From the NCBI GenBank assembly GCA_013397115.1, contig VWZW01002539.1, forward strand, positions 248,001 to 312,000: a DNA stretch of 64,000 bases, written 5' to 3'. Of the stretch, positions 49,518 to 61,890 are shown piece after piece (position 1 is the first letter of the stretch; each line of letters opens with the position of its first letter). Under the pieces are notes generated by a model. The model saw only the letters and a program-made list of their open reading frames with translations, was not told the DNA's origin and ran no database searches. Both the position numbers and the translations under genes were made by a program. This stretch comes from Edolisoma coerulescens (taxonomy: Eukaryota > Chordata > Aves > Passeriformes > Campephagidae).

Positions 49518-50084
49518 TCATGTTGGACGCCTCCATCCCCTTGGCTGTGGATTGTAGTTTGAATCGGCTGTTGACAAGCAATAGTCAGACCTGGAATCCA
49601 CGGACATTATATCAGGATCCGTTCTGGAGCGCTGAGTGCAGTAGGGATACTGCAGCTTAGGGCCGGCCTGGGCGGGGGCATTTGGGGCAGACAGGGAGCT
49701 TTTTTGGGGTGGTAGAACCCCCGATTGCTTCCCTCCCTGTAAGGCTACGCTACCACTCGGGGCTGGAGGCTCATAAGAAACTTTAAGTTTCCATTCGTCT
49801 GGTGGCTCAGGAAGCGTTTTCCTGCGAGCAGCCGAGACCACATTAGCAGCGATGGATTCCTGCATGCTTTGGGGGCCAAAAGCTTCATCCACTAGGCCCA
49901 GGGGAGATCTGGCCGCTGCTTCCCAGGGAGTCGGTCTCTTGCCAGGCTTGTCAGCTGCCGTGTCTGGCTTGCTGAAGTAATCAGGGGCAGGCTGAAATAC
50001 AAGAGGAGAAGTAGGAGACATGGCTCGAGGAATGAATGAAGAAGGTCTCCCAGGAAGCGATAATGAGCGGCCACTGCTTCTTCC
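49518..50084 (-). CDS. SYNPO2: SYNPO2 alternative C-terminal exon (long isoform)
   Basis: This exon begins after acceptor TTTTGTCTTCCTAG|GGAAGA and reads in phase 0 for 188 codons to TGA. It starts GRSSGRSLSLPGRPSSFIPR and contains KRPTPWEAAARSPLGLVDEA and SMQESIAANVVSAARRK, then ends RGWRRPT. The SLSLPGR and KRPTPWEAA-SPLGLVD-AF blocks match the C-terminal extension of long synaptopodin-2 isoforms and of synaptopodin itself. The middle, after PDEW, is diverged. An internal ATG at 50021 is residue 22 of the exon and not a start. It joins in phase to the donor at 61920 in the large exon. It adds a proline-rich, largely disordered tail to an actin-, alpha-actinin- and filamin-binding adaptor of Z-discs and smooth-muscle dense bodies. 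Confidence 0.92.
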   Translation of the reverse strand, partial: GRSSGRSLSLPGRPSSFIPRAMSPTSPLVFQPAPDYFSKPDTAADKPGKRPTPWEAAARSPLGLVDEAFGPQSMQESIAANVVSAARRKTLPEPPDEWKLKVSYEPPAPSGSVALQGGKQSGVLPPQKSSLSAPNAPAQAGPKLQYPYCTQRSRTDPDIMSVDSRSDYCLSTADSNYNPQPRGWRRPT

Positions 50085-53000
50085 CTAGGAAGACAAAATA
50101 CCAAATATAGTTACAGTTGTTAAACAGCAAGAAAGGAAACCCCTTCTCTTCACTTCCAAACTGGAACAAAAGACTCTGAAAGCACGTGACATCCTGGCAG
50201 TCCCTTTTTATGTTTACGGGTATCTTTTAGAACTTTAATTAACTGGAAAGGCAGGAGGCAGAGAAAGAAACAGGAACAAAGACACAGCAAATTGAATTTT
50301 TGAGGAAAGTAAGCAGACCAAAGACAGGCTTTTTCTGAAAAAGTACAATGGCATTAGCAACTGTGCAGCTTTCCCACTACTTAGCTGGTGTGCCTTGCTC
50401 TGAAAAGACCATTCTTAATGCAAAAGGGAGTCATGTTGTGACAGTTCTGTGTGTGTTTACAAGATTCTTTCTAACATTAGGCACAGGCTAATTTATTTGA
50501 TAACACGCTCTGTCTAGGACATCTGTCCAAGAACATATCTTTGGCAATCTCCTTTTAAGAAAGGCTTTTCTTACTCAAAAATTATTAGACTTATCCTAGT
50601 TTTCACTTTTTGGGGCACAAAAATGGATACAAGCAATTAAAGGCGTTAATGCAATCATCCACTCAATACCCTTACATGACACTACTTTTGGCTTCTTTAA
50701 AAGGCAATGCCCTCGGAATTTCAGTACATTCCGACCCACTTATAGGAGCAATCCATTCATTTTTGACAAATCCTAATCTTCTTAGTAATGCAGCACTTTG
50801 AAACAGAAACTGTGTTCGTGAGAAGGTTCTGCTGCAGCGGCCGTTTGGGAGCGCACGAAGCAGGTACAGCCTGTCCCCAAGCCAGACCTGCCCTCTGTGT
50901 CTCACAAATTTCGTTGTTCTTAGAGTCTCTGTAAACGTGGTTCCTAAACTCACTGGTTTACACTCATTGATTCATGTCCTCAGGCTTAAATGCCTTTAAT
51001 TCTGAAATCTGCTGTGAAATTCCTGGCTCGTTTTGCCAGGGGCTTTGCTGGAGTTTCATCCAAACAACATTGGTCTGTGTTACTTTTCCTAAGGAGCTTC
51101 CCAAACTAAAAACACTGTGAGCATGAACTAGAGAGCAGCCAACAGGTGTGTGATCATTCAAGGTATAGCTGATCTAGCAAAGATTCCATATGTCACATTT
51201 TAAGTTTTTCTACCACGGGATCTTGCTGCATTTAAGAAACTTGACAGACCACTGCTTCACACAGGCTTTTAAGTCATGTTCTAGTGTCAGCTTTGTGGAT
51301 GAGAGATGGAAGCTCAAGAGACTTCAGATTTCATCATTTTCAGTCAGTTTGGTAGTGCTTAGTCTGAATCGCTTTTAAAAAGTGTAGTGACACACAGAGG
51401 TTATGTCATGAGAGTTTTGACAAGTTTCACAACTGATTCTTTATAACAGGACTATCCTTCAACCTCTTAGCTATGATCGGCTATTTCCAGTTTGCATTTC
51501 CAGAGAGGAAACTCCCCAGCATTATTAATCCTACCCACACACACCCCTATGTTAGAAATTAATCAGATAACCCAAACCACAAGAAATTAAGTGGTAATTA
51601 AGAAAATAAAGCAATTGAGAAGATAAGGTTGTAGAGAGGAATGAAAAAGTTGATCTAACAGGTCCACCTAGTTAGTCTACCTGTGTTAGCTCCTCTCAGG
51701 AGGGTTCTAGAACATTGCCTGTGCTGAGTAGATAGAGAAGTTCCCCTTTTTTAGTGGAAAGTCCAGTTCAAAGCCCTGTAAGTACTTTGTAGGATTTCAG
51801 AGATGCAGAGGGAAATGATACTGTTGAAACAAGTGTTGGGTAAAATATCTGGCTTTTCAAGACAGTCAGATGAAGATACTGTTTAGTCTGTCCTGTTCAG
51901 AGAAAAGCTCCCAAGTTCACCAAGTTATAGAAGTATCTTTTTTTGGTGTAACCATTAGTGATAAAGCAGGAACTAATTTTCTTTGACAGAGTTTAATCAG
52001 AGAGTGATGAGTTGTAAAGTGTATTTCACTGCTTTTTTATCAAAATGAGTCATTCTACTGTGTTATTTAGGTGGAAGTCCTGGTCTGGGCTTCCCTTTCC
52101 TACTTGATAGCTTGTCTTTAGAAAAAGTTCTGGAAATAGGATGGGTTTTAACTTTCAAGTTCCAAAATGTGAAATTGCACATCTGTTTCCTCTAGCTTTG
52201 GTAAAGTAAGGATAATCTCTGTTTCCGTGAAGTAAGGACTGAACAGTGTGTGGGTTTAACTAACATTTATCTTCTTGGGTTGTAAGAAGATGAAACCTGT
52301 GAGGGTTTCATCAAATAGCATTCCAGATTATTTACCCAGAAGAAAGCTGAATGGGAAGAACCTTGTCCATTCCATAAGGATCTGAAGGAATTTGAGGAAA
52401 GATTTGAGATTCCCACTTTAGTTACTAACACACTTCTTTGGTATTCAGCCCCTTCAAGCTTGCAAACACAGACTTAGGAATTAAGGCAACTTCCAGTCAC
52501 TAGAATTCATCCTTTGTTTGCTGGACAGCAGCAGCCAGACATGCTGACACTTTCTAATATTTCCCCTTTATATTTAAATCTTGGAGATACGTCTTTTGAC
52601 AAGCATGTACTAAAAAGAATGCACAAACCCCAGATCATAATTGACACAGTGGAAAATATGAAGTGCAAGTAGAGAATAATCACTCTCCCCTCTGCCTCCC
52701 TTAAGCTACAAGAAAATCATAAGAAGAGGGGTAGAGATTTTCCATTCTTCACCTCAGAAATCAAGGGAGAAGGGAGAGAAAAGTGAAATGCTACCAGAAT
52801 TATTACTTTATCACATTTTGTATTCCTGTAATCTTGTGGTAAAACAGTTAAGAGAATTTTGAAGTATTACGCAGCAAGACAAACTAGAACCCTGTATGCT
52901 GATTAATTTGTTCTTTTCCATTGCCTGGATGTTTTCAGAGGGAAAGATCTTTTCTGCGAGAGTTATTGAAGGGAAAGTGATTCCTAGGTGGAAAGAAGAG

Positions 53001-55509
53001 GAAAGGCTGTTCAGAGCTGTCCATTGCAATCACAGAATCCTGACAGCTGCTGACTGCCTTGGGTGTCTGTGCAAGCAGATTAAACTGTTTAGGTTAGGTT
53101 TAGGCTAACACTGATTTTTAAAATGCAAACTAGTTATAAACTGCTCACTGAAGCAAGCATTTATTGCAGTGCAAGAATATTTGATATTTATGTGTGTTAA
53201 AATAAACTGAAATTTATATTGTACTACTTCCAAAAGTAACTATTTCCATATATAAGCAAATGAATGTAAAAGCAGTACCTATAAAAGGTGTGTGCATGTA
53301 TAGATCTAGTTAATGTAAGATGGATGAGTGTGACTGTCTACCTTTGATTCAATACTTTCTAAATCAATAGTCAGGAAAAATGGGTTCTTTGGAACTTAGA
53401 GCTATTTCAGTTTTCTTGTTAAGCTATGAAAAGCTGAAAGACAAAAAGAACAATACCTAGGTTTATAAAATAGTGCAAACTTTAAAGGCAGGAGTCAGAA
53501 AGGTATTCTTCCTTTTCCAGACCAAATGTGAATGAAGAATGATTTCCCAGCAGCTGTTTTTCTGTCTCAGGCGGCACAACTCCTTAGTAAGAGAAAACTC
53601 TGTGTGTGTGTGTGTTTACATGCCACAACTGCCTTTTTACCAAGTCAAGGAGACAAAAGTGGATTGGACTCTGAATAGTCCAGTGAAACTCTCTCAACAT
53701 AAACTCCTCCCTAATGAAGTAATTTGAAAAAATTGGACCTCGGTGTCTAAGTCATTAAAGCAGTTTTATTTTTATCTTTTCATTATGGTCCTGGTCCTTA
53801 ATCCCATATCAAAGCATGTTAAAATCTGAGTTAACAATAGCGCCTGGATGCTGTTTACACAGAAAGGGGACAAAGGAGGAGGAAGCAGATAAAACAATTG
53901 TTTTATCTCAAAAAGTGACTCTGTCTTTATTAAAAGCCCAGAGTGCTGCATTTCTCCTTTGGCTTTCTATGGGCTTGTAATGGCCACTGCAGTTAGAGAC
54001 CAAACCACTGAGAAAATAGTAGGACAAAATAAACAATACTGAATTTTTTTGCCTTTCAGTTCTTTCCTTCTTTCCATTTTTTTAAACATGAAAGAAGCAC
54101 TTCAGATTTTTAAACTGAGCTGAGCATAGAAGGGAGAAATATTGTTAATATTATTACAGCTTTTTTTTTGTCCCAAACCATTTACTATTTAAACTTTATG
54201 TAATGAAAAAATAATTTCTCTCTGAAATGCTGCCAGCTCTGCAGTAAATGCTACAGCTATTTTACAATGCAACTACCAAAAGTTTTGAAATAAAATGGGA
54301 AAATCATATTTATTTGAAACTCTTGATATATTTTAGAATAGACTAAAATGGGAATGAAGAAATTTGGCTAATGGCTGGGGAGGGAGGGAATCTCACCTGT
54401 CTAACAACTAAAACTTTGTCAGTACTGAGACCAGGAATAGATTAAAATAATGTAGTTCAGGCCTGATCCTTACTTCCTCATAGCTGTTTTGTCAGGGCTT
54501 GCTTCTGAAAAATTTATAGGGAATTTTAGGACTGGAATCTGATTTATTCTAAATTCATATTGTTTCTAAATGTGTTATTATTTCAGGTGAGAACAATCTT
54601 GGTTTTGCAATTCGTATACAAAATAATGAAACAGTTGCTGTCGTTCATCTCACATCAGTTTTGTGACAGATTTTGCTTTTGAAAATAAAATGCTTTTCAG
54701 TTGTCAAGTAATGGTAGAAAAGGCCAGTTCAGCTATCAGAATTAGGCCTTCACTACCACAAAATGCCTGTGTGGTTAAAAACCAAATTACTAACTTGACA
54801 CAAATTATTTTGTTAGCTCACGTTGCACCTTTGTAAATGAAAGAAAATCAGCTTTTCATTATCATTTAATCTTTATCCATATGCAGCTCTCAAAGTACAA
54901 TACATTTATGCCTATAGAAATTAAATGGCTGAAACTTTTGGCCATAGGCATCTTAGAATTCCTTGGAATAAACTGTTCATTTCTTGTAAGGAAGAATATT
55001 TGCTGCCACCTTCTGGATTTTCTGTTGCACAGTTATGAGTGCAAAGTTTGCCCTATTTTCTGACATTTCTACCCTGAGAAGTGGTACCACTGCCTGCTTT
55101 AGAACTGGTTTGACACAAATCTTTGTGTCTGAAGTGTCCCATATTTCAGTACAAATGTCCCTATGTACATTCACGCTGAGAGCCTTGTGGAGGCTCAGTA
55201 GGAGCACCATGATTTTATAGCCTGTTCCAGCCCCATATCCTGTGAGGCAGGAGGGTTTTATTGATTCCTACAAGTATCTGGTGGTTCCAGCCCTGCTGGA
55301 GGAGCCTGTTTCAGTGTGCTCCATGATAGTATTCCAGGGTTTAGTTTGGGTCTTAAAAAGCTACCTCGAAGCAATGCTAGTGAAGTTGGGAGGTCAGCTA
55401 TTCCAAAGCTCTGAAATGCAAGCACCACTGCCCAGTGCTGATGCATTTTGATTACATTTTAGGATTTCTGTGACATCTGGTGCCAATTCAGGGCTTCATT
55501 TAGGGAATA

Positions 55510-55692
55510 TTAGGATTCTCCAACACAGGAGTATACTGTGAAAAAAGGTGCTTTTGCGGGTCGGAATTTATAGCTGGTCACTGAGGATTCCCTTTCTGGA
55601 ATTCCACCTGGAGGCTGCCATTTGTTAACACTCACAGAGGGATGCTGAGGATCCCATTCTTTGACAGAGTAACTGGTGCATGTGCTGCTGGA
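55510..55692 (-). other. Possible alternative exon in SYNPO2 intron
   Basis: An open frame of about 60 codons ending in TAA has a non-repetitive, Ser/Pro-rich composition, including KEWDPQHPSVSVNKWQPPGG. Upstream are two AG dinucleotides that could serve as acceptors, at TTCAAG|GC and CACCTGCAG|AG. The first would keep this frame in phase 0 with the SYNPO2 donor. The second would give a different, 20-codon tail. The pyrimidine tract is poor. I do not recognise the peptide, and chance is quite possible. Confidence 0.2.
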
Positions 55693-58600
55693 CTCTGCAG
55701 GTGCCTTGAAGTGCCTTGAACTGGACACCCAAGGCTACTGAGTGTCCTGGTGTCAGTGCTGCTCAATTTGTGCATTATTTAGTAATTTGTAGAATGCAAC
55801 AGTGTAAAGATGAACTCTGGCTTCTGAATGATTTGGGTGCTGACAGCAAAAATTTGTAAGAAAATAATTCTGTATGAAGGGCACTTTTTGAAGAGTGTGC
55901 ATTGAGTAAGGAATGGTGCTAGGCATGGGATGATGTCAAAACAAAGCAGCAAAGAGGTATTTGTCAGATGGGCATCTCTGATTGGAGTCCTACAGCAAAA
56001 ATAGCAGATATGACATGATTGCAGGTTTTCTGGCCACACAAACACCCAAGGAGGTTGGATTAAGCTGACACAGGCAGCAAGAATTCCAAGTGCCTCACTT
56101 TGCAATCCAAACAGCAGTGTTTAATATTGTTTTTCTCATAATTCTGTATACACAGTGTCAGGTGCTTGCTTCAGTATTACTTCAGTACTCTAGGAAGAAA
56201 ACCAAGTATACCCAGATGCCAGATATTTTGCTTTTGTTTGCAGTATAGAGCCATGTACCAACAACAACCTGCAGAGTGAGGCTCTGAGAAGTACAATTCT
56301 CACAAATCAAAGACAAAAATCACTAGCAGTTATTTATGGCTTTTGGAGAGAAAAGAATCTTTCTTTTAAAAAGCTGAAAGTATTTTTCCATAGGTTTTTA
56401 CTGTATGCAAACCTTTTTTCTAAGATACATGTGCTGAATTCTTTGCTTCTCAATCAGTTAAAGCTCCCACTGAAACTGGATGTTGTGTTCCATGTCACCC
56501 TTTGTAATCCAACATGTGCTCCCGCGATTGGGAATGTATTTTACTTTTGTAATGTTCCTCCTTTTCTTTTATTTGTTGTATGTTTCTTAAAACCATTACA
56601 ATCTGCTGTTTCAGATCTAGATGGAAACATCAAGAGAAACACTCCATCTGTTCAACAGTTCAGTCTTGACACTTATTTAGAAATTACCTGGTTATTTTCA
56701 TAGCATCTTATCTTTTAACTGCCTGGAGTTATGAGGGGAGTCTCTGATTTAAGATTTCTGTCTTAAAAACCTACAAAATAATCAGGATTCTTGTTTGAAA
56801 ATGCTGTTTTTACATCAATTCCCCACACAGGAAGCCTTCATCCAGATAGTCAATCTGTAAATTCAGTAAGTTATTTCTCTCATAGCTGAGTTTTCTCAGC
56901 CTAAGGGAGTGTGCAGTTATTATACTCCCACAGATGTTCGTGCAGGTTTCACACGCACAAATTAAATTAAATTAAATGTAAAAGTTTGTCAAGTTCATTA
57001 CACTCAGGAATAGATTTTTCCTTTAAATTCTGTAGAGGATAACTGGAGACTTGATAAGCACATAAAGAAGAAGTCTTTGCCTGCTGTAGTTAAGGAAGCA
57101 AATACTAAACCCATGGGATTACTGTCATATGGTTTGTTTTAGCTTGTAAAGGAAGAGTTCAAGTCTGCATCTGTAGAGATCATTTCAACATAGAGCTTCA
57201 GGATTTGTCCTGCTTTTTAAATCATTTGATAAAGAACCTGATGTGCTTCCTTTAGTAAGCAACCAGCCTGAAAACCACTTGTCAAACGTAACTTTTGGGT
57301 GATTCCAACTCCTCCTTTATGTAATGGCATGCAAAAGTAATGCCTACTGTAAAATAAGGCCAGTTGTTCATGGGTACTGTGAAGTTGTGATGGTGGCACC
57401 AAGAGTGCCATGAAATGACCAGGCTCACATATTTTTGCGAGAGCTCTACCAGCAGTGAGTTCATTCAGAGCTTCTGAATCGACAGGTTTTTGAAGATCTT
57501 GTCAAGTTTCTTCTTTGTACAGTGTTTCCATTCCAAGCTGGGCAGAGTCATTATAAAATACCATTATGCCAAGCTGTGTGATTAAGATTTGCAGTTGCCG
57601 TGCCAAACCACCAAAGCAATCAGTGGAATCCTGGGTGTTCGACTTCAGGTAAAGAAAGTTACATCATGTAAAAAGGCAAGACTGGAAGAGTGAATCTTTT
57701 TAGAACCAAAGGGTTTGGAATTTTAAAGCTAGCAAATCTGGAAAAGGATCCTGGAAAAAAGAGAGGAGAAAGATTTTGCATTGTGTTAGTTGTTGTCATT
57801 TCCCTGGTATTCCCCTGCCTCACAGTGTACAGAGCATTCCCCGCTCCAGAATGGCTGGAGAAGCAGCAGCACGTGAGGCTCAGGCCGGTCCTTTGTTGAG
57901 GTCTCATCCTGGATACTTGCTAAGCAATGCTCCTCCCAGATCACATTATGTGGTGTGAAGTTGTCTTTATAACTGCTTACAATCTTTTATCAGAGTTCAA
58001 CAAAAAAAAAAAAATTCAACAGAAGTCTGGAAATAGTCAGCTGTCTCTATGTGCAGAATAGGTGAGCCCCTCTTGCTGATTGTTCTTTTACCTTCAGTAC
58101 ATTAAAATGCTCTGACAGGTATTTTATCCTGTGTAGTCACTGGTTTTTTGTGGAGTTTTCTCCCCCCAGCTTGCCTCCCTCTAATCCCAGTAGTATTTTC
58201 TCTCAAAATTGCTGCTCTGCCACTTAGCACTAATTTTTCTATCTGAACCACACACAAGCTCCACACTTCCTAATTTTTTTTGAGCCTGCTGGTACCTGAA
58301 CCTCTTATTTTTTGTTCCTTTCTTAAGAGAGCAGAAGCCAAAAAAATGAGGCTTACTTGTAAGTGATGATAATGTTTACTTTGTAAATGTTCCTACAGGA
58401 AAAAGTCATTGAAATCTCTTTCTCGTTGTTTCATAATATATTATTTTTTGGTGAGCAGGAATATAACAGTGGCTCCTCTAGAGAATGGGGAGAGAAGTGA
58501 AGCAGTTCTTTGTTGAAGAACTAAATTTTGTCTTTGATTTTTGCAGCAGAAATTTTAACTTTTTGTCTGAAAGCCACTCATCTCCAAATCAAAACTCTTC

Positions 58601-59755
58601 AATTCAGTTTTATGGCAAGATGTTTATAACTGAATCATTAATTGAAGGTGTATAAATCCTTGATTGAGGTAGCTGTTTTTATGAAAAGGCTGTATAGAAT
58701 GTGAGATCAAAACTGGTGCAATGTAATACTTCCAGTAGGTGCTGTAATTAAATGTGTTAAAATCCTCATAAAACACTTAAATTCCTCTTTTAATGTGAAC
58801 ATACTAGAAGTATTGTTACAAGTGATGGCTTAAAATTCGCTGTTAAATATTCTTCCATAGTAAACAAGACAATTGCATCTTGGCAGCCTTGCCATATTAT
58901 ATAAAATAATTCTAATAACTTTTTCAGAAAACCATTTACAAAAGCTCACTGCCCTTTCCAAGTGAAATTTCAGATGGCTCCTCTAGACAAACCATTCATT
59001 TCCTTGACATTTCAGCTACGTTTGACCTTATCTTTAGCTTTTCATCTGGACCCATGACAATGAACAACTCAGCTTTCCTGTAAATATCTGCTTCACGAGA
59101 GATTACATCTTGGATAAACCTGTTACTCGAGGTAGACCAGTCTTCTGAAATATTAATAAGGATTAAAGACTTACCTGATCAGTAAAAAGAGCCTTGAAGC
59201 CAAGTTGGATCCAAGTCCCATGCGTGTAGAGTGATGTGTATGTAAGAAATAGAATTCAGAGCTGGGCTTTGAATGAGATTTTCAAAAGAGCTGAATTGAG
59301 TTAAGAGCACTAACGTCATCGAGACTTTTGTTTTTAACTCTTACTGGTGCTTTAAAAATCCTTCTGTCATTGTTCTAGGCCATATGAAATTCTTGTATTT
59401 GAATCCAAATGTGATCAAAACTCCAATTTTCAGCGTAGATGCACTTTCTAAGCTCCTGTGTCTCGTAGGCACAGGCATCAATGTCAACGCTCGTGGTGGA
59501 AGGACAAAGCTGCTATAAATCTCCTCATTAAGGAAATATTCTTTTGGTGGTGGGGTGAACAAGTAGAGAAGTGTTATTATAATTTTCAGGTGTGCTTTAC
59601 AGGAGGAGACTAAGCAAAAACATGGCAATATGAGGTTGATTGGATTTCTGTGTGTCTCACAGCACTACTTACCTTTGGTGGGTATCTTTATTCCAAGTAC
59701 GTACTGGTGTCTTAAAGTCTATCTAAAATAGTGTGTGCAGCTCCAGATTGAACTT

Positions 59756-59822
59756 GGAAAGAGGGGGAGAAAGGAGGGAGGAAAGGGAAAGGGAAAGGAG
59801 AGAGAAAAGGGGAGGGAGGAGA
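59756..59822 (+). repeat. 67-base polypurine tract
   Basis: An uninterrupted A/G run with several GGG and GGAGGGAGG blocks on the plus strand, so polypyrimidine on the strand transcribed as SYNPO2 RNA. Such tracts can adopt triplex structures or act as length-variable repeats. Confidence 0.85.
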
Positions 59823-61890
59823 TTTCATATTAACAGGCTAGCATAGGGAATCGACTTCCCCCAAAAGCATACTGGCAGTCTGTATGTGGAAGTGAAACAA
59901 AAAAATAGCAGCCAAACCAAGGAAAAAAGCCACAAACAGGCAGAGAGGAAAGGGACAAGTTTAATGATAGAAGAAAAGTACAGATATTGACAGTGGAAAA
60001 CAGGTAGAAGGGAGATCTCCAAAGGACTAAAATATTGCTACTTTCTATTTCCCAGTAAATGCAGTATAAATATTTCTTGAGTTTTCCAGCTTTTTTCTCC
60101 CTGAATTTCCTAACCTTTTTCTGAATTTTAAGGGGGAGATGGATCCCTTGGTCATTTTCTTCTAAAGCAGTCAGTATCCCAATCTAAAATTTAAAGGGGA
60201 GAGTAGAATTTTGGAGGTCCAAAATTCAGAGGAGTGGTTTTTTATTGGCTTGATTAGAGTTTGAGCTCAGCCTGCTTTCTGCACGGCAACCAAATGCATC
60301 CTTCTCACCTTTGATTGCAGTTCGAGTTACCGTCATGGGACCAAACTATGGAGATTTTGTTCATACTTAGGAATGTTTTCTTCATCGAGATAGATAGTTC
60401 TACAAACCCTGATGATGTGCAAGGTCCATAATCTGGTCTGTAACGAGCTGAATGATAGTTCAAACAAATATATCAACAGATTCTGCCATCTTTATTCACA
60501 GAGTTATGCTTTAATCTTTAGCTTCACAACGGGGATGGATTTTGATTCCCTTAGTTGTGAGAAACAGCACCTTGTTTCAGCCCTAGCACCACTGATGCTG
60601 ATGAAAGACATGCTAAACTACTCAAATATAGCCCCTTGGTTTCAGCAAAGCTCTGTATTCACTGCAGGATTATACAGTACATTTCAAGACCACAGGCTCT
60701 CAAGAATTTTCCGCAGTAGCAGTATTTCAATCCTTAGTCCCCAATACGACAATAAAAGATAAAAGTATAAGACCAGAGTAAAAAGATTTAAAGTGGGAAG
60801 AAGCACTGTAGAGGCCCAAGTGAAAATAGTAAAATATGTACAAGAGACCAGTAGGAAAACATGGTCATAATCATGATTTACTGGTAATTTCTGTGGCACA
60901 GAGTACTCTGGGAGCAAGAATCAGCACTCTACGCTATAGGTAGCCCTCCAGTTCTCAGTCACTGTGCTTTCACAAGAAACTGGTGCATTACACTGCAGCT
61001 GCAAAACTCAGCTCACCTCTCTGACTGCTCAATAATTTTGATTTACAGGCTTCTCTCATACTTGCTGGGTTCAAGGCAAACTCTGGCTGAAAATATGCCT
61101 GCACGTGGGATGTGAAATTTCCCCAAAATGGGAAATTTTTAACCATTTGTCCAGCTATCTTTCCACCTCTTTTTAGTCTTCATAACACTCCAGCACCTCT
61201 TATAGCACGTTCTCTGTGAAATCACAGAGGCAATTCATGATTTTGGATCACAGCTGATCCACATAGCTTACAAGCTAAGCCCCTGGCTGATCAATCAGAT
61301 TCCTGTGGAAGGACCTTTGAACCAGGACAGATTCTGAGTGAATTCCATGGGGCTCTGTGCAGGCCAAAGATCTATCCAGTTGAGTTCTGCTGGTGATCAG
61401 TCAGAGTCTAACACTGTGTCTATTTTATGCTATGTTGATAATACATATTACTATTAGTTAATAAGGCACTTCTTTAAAAAAAAGCAACCACCAAAGTCCT
61501 CAAATCCCTAGGTAATTAGAGCACAGCTGGGGAGAGGGACAGGAAGGAAGCTGTTCTCTATTAATTTGACATACCAGGAATATTGCTTACTGTTTCTGTT
61601 GTTGTAGTCTTAAAGCAAAAACCTAGTGTCCTGCTCACTTCGTGCAATGGTACCTCTCCATCTCAGGATGTCATGTCTGTAAAGTACCTGATAAAATGCA
61701 TAAATGTGCTAAAATTTTTATCTATTTTGATTCCTTTAAAAAGTTCAAATATTTTGGACCCAGATTTGAGGTGATACATCTGACATTCTTAAGTAAGCTA
61801 AGGAGTACCACTGGCACAGTCTGTGCCCCAGGTGACCACTGCAAACCAGTGACTGCGAGCAAAATGGACACTAAGTTTCAGCTACCAGGT

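Larger units (their letters stand above)
50085..61890 (-). other. SYNPO2: SYNPO2 intron between large exon and C-terminal exon
   Basis: AT-rich sequence of about 11.8 kb. Its part next to 61890 is also the 3' UTR of transcripts that read through the splice donor; the first AATAAA on the minus strand I found is at 60491-60496, with another at 60241-60246. It contains a TG run at 53601-53614, a possible alternative exon at 55510-55692, and a 67-base polypurine tract at 59756-59822. No other exon was recognised. Confidence 0.75.
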
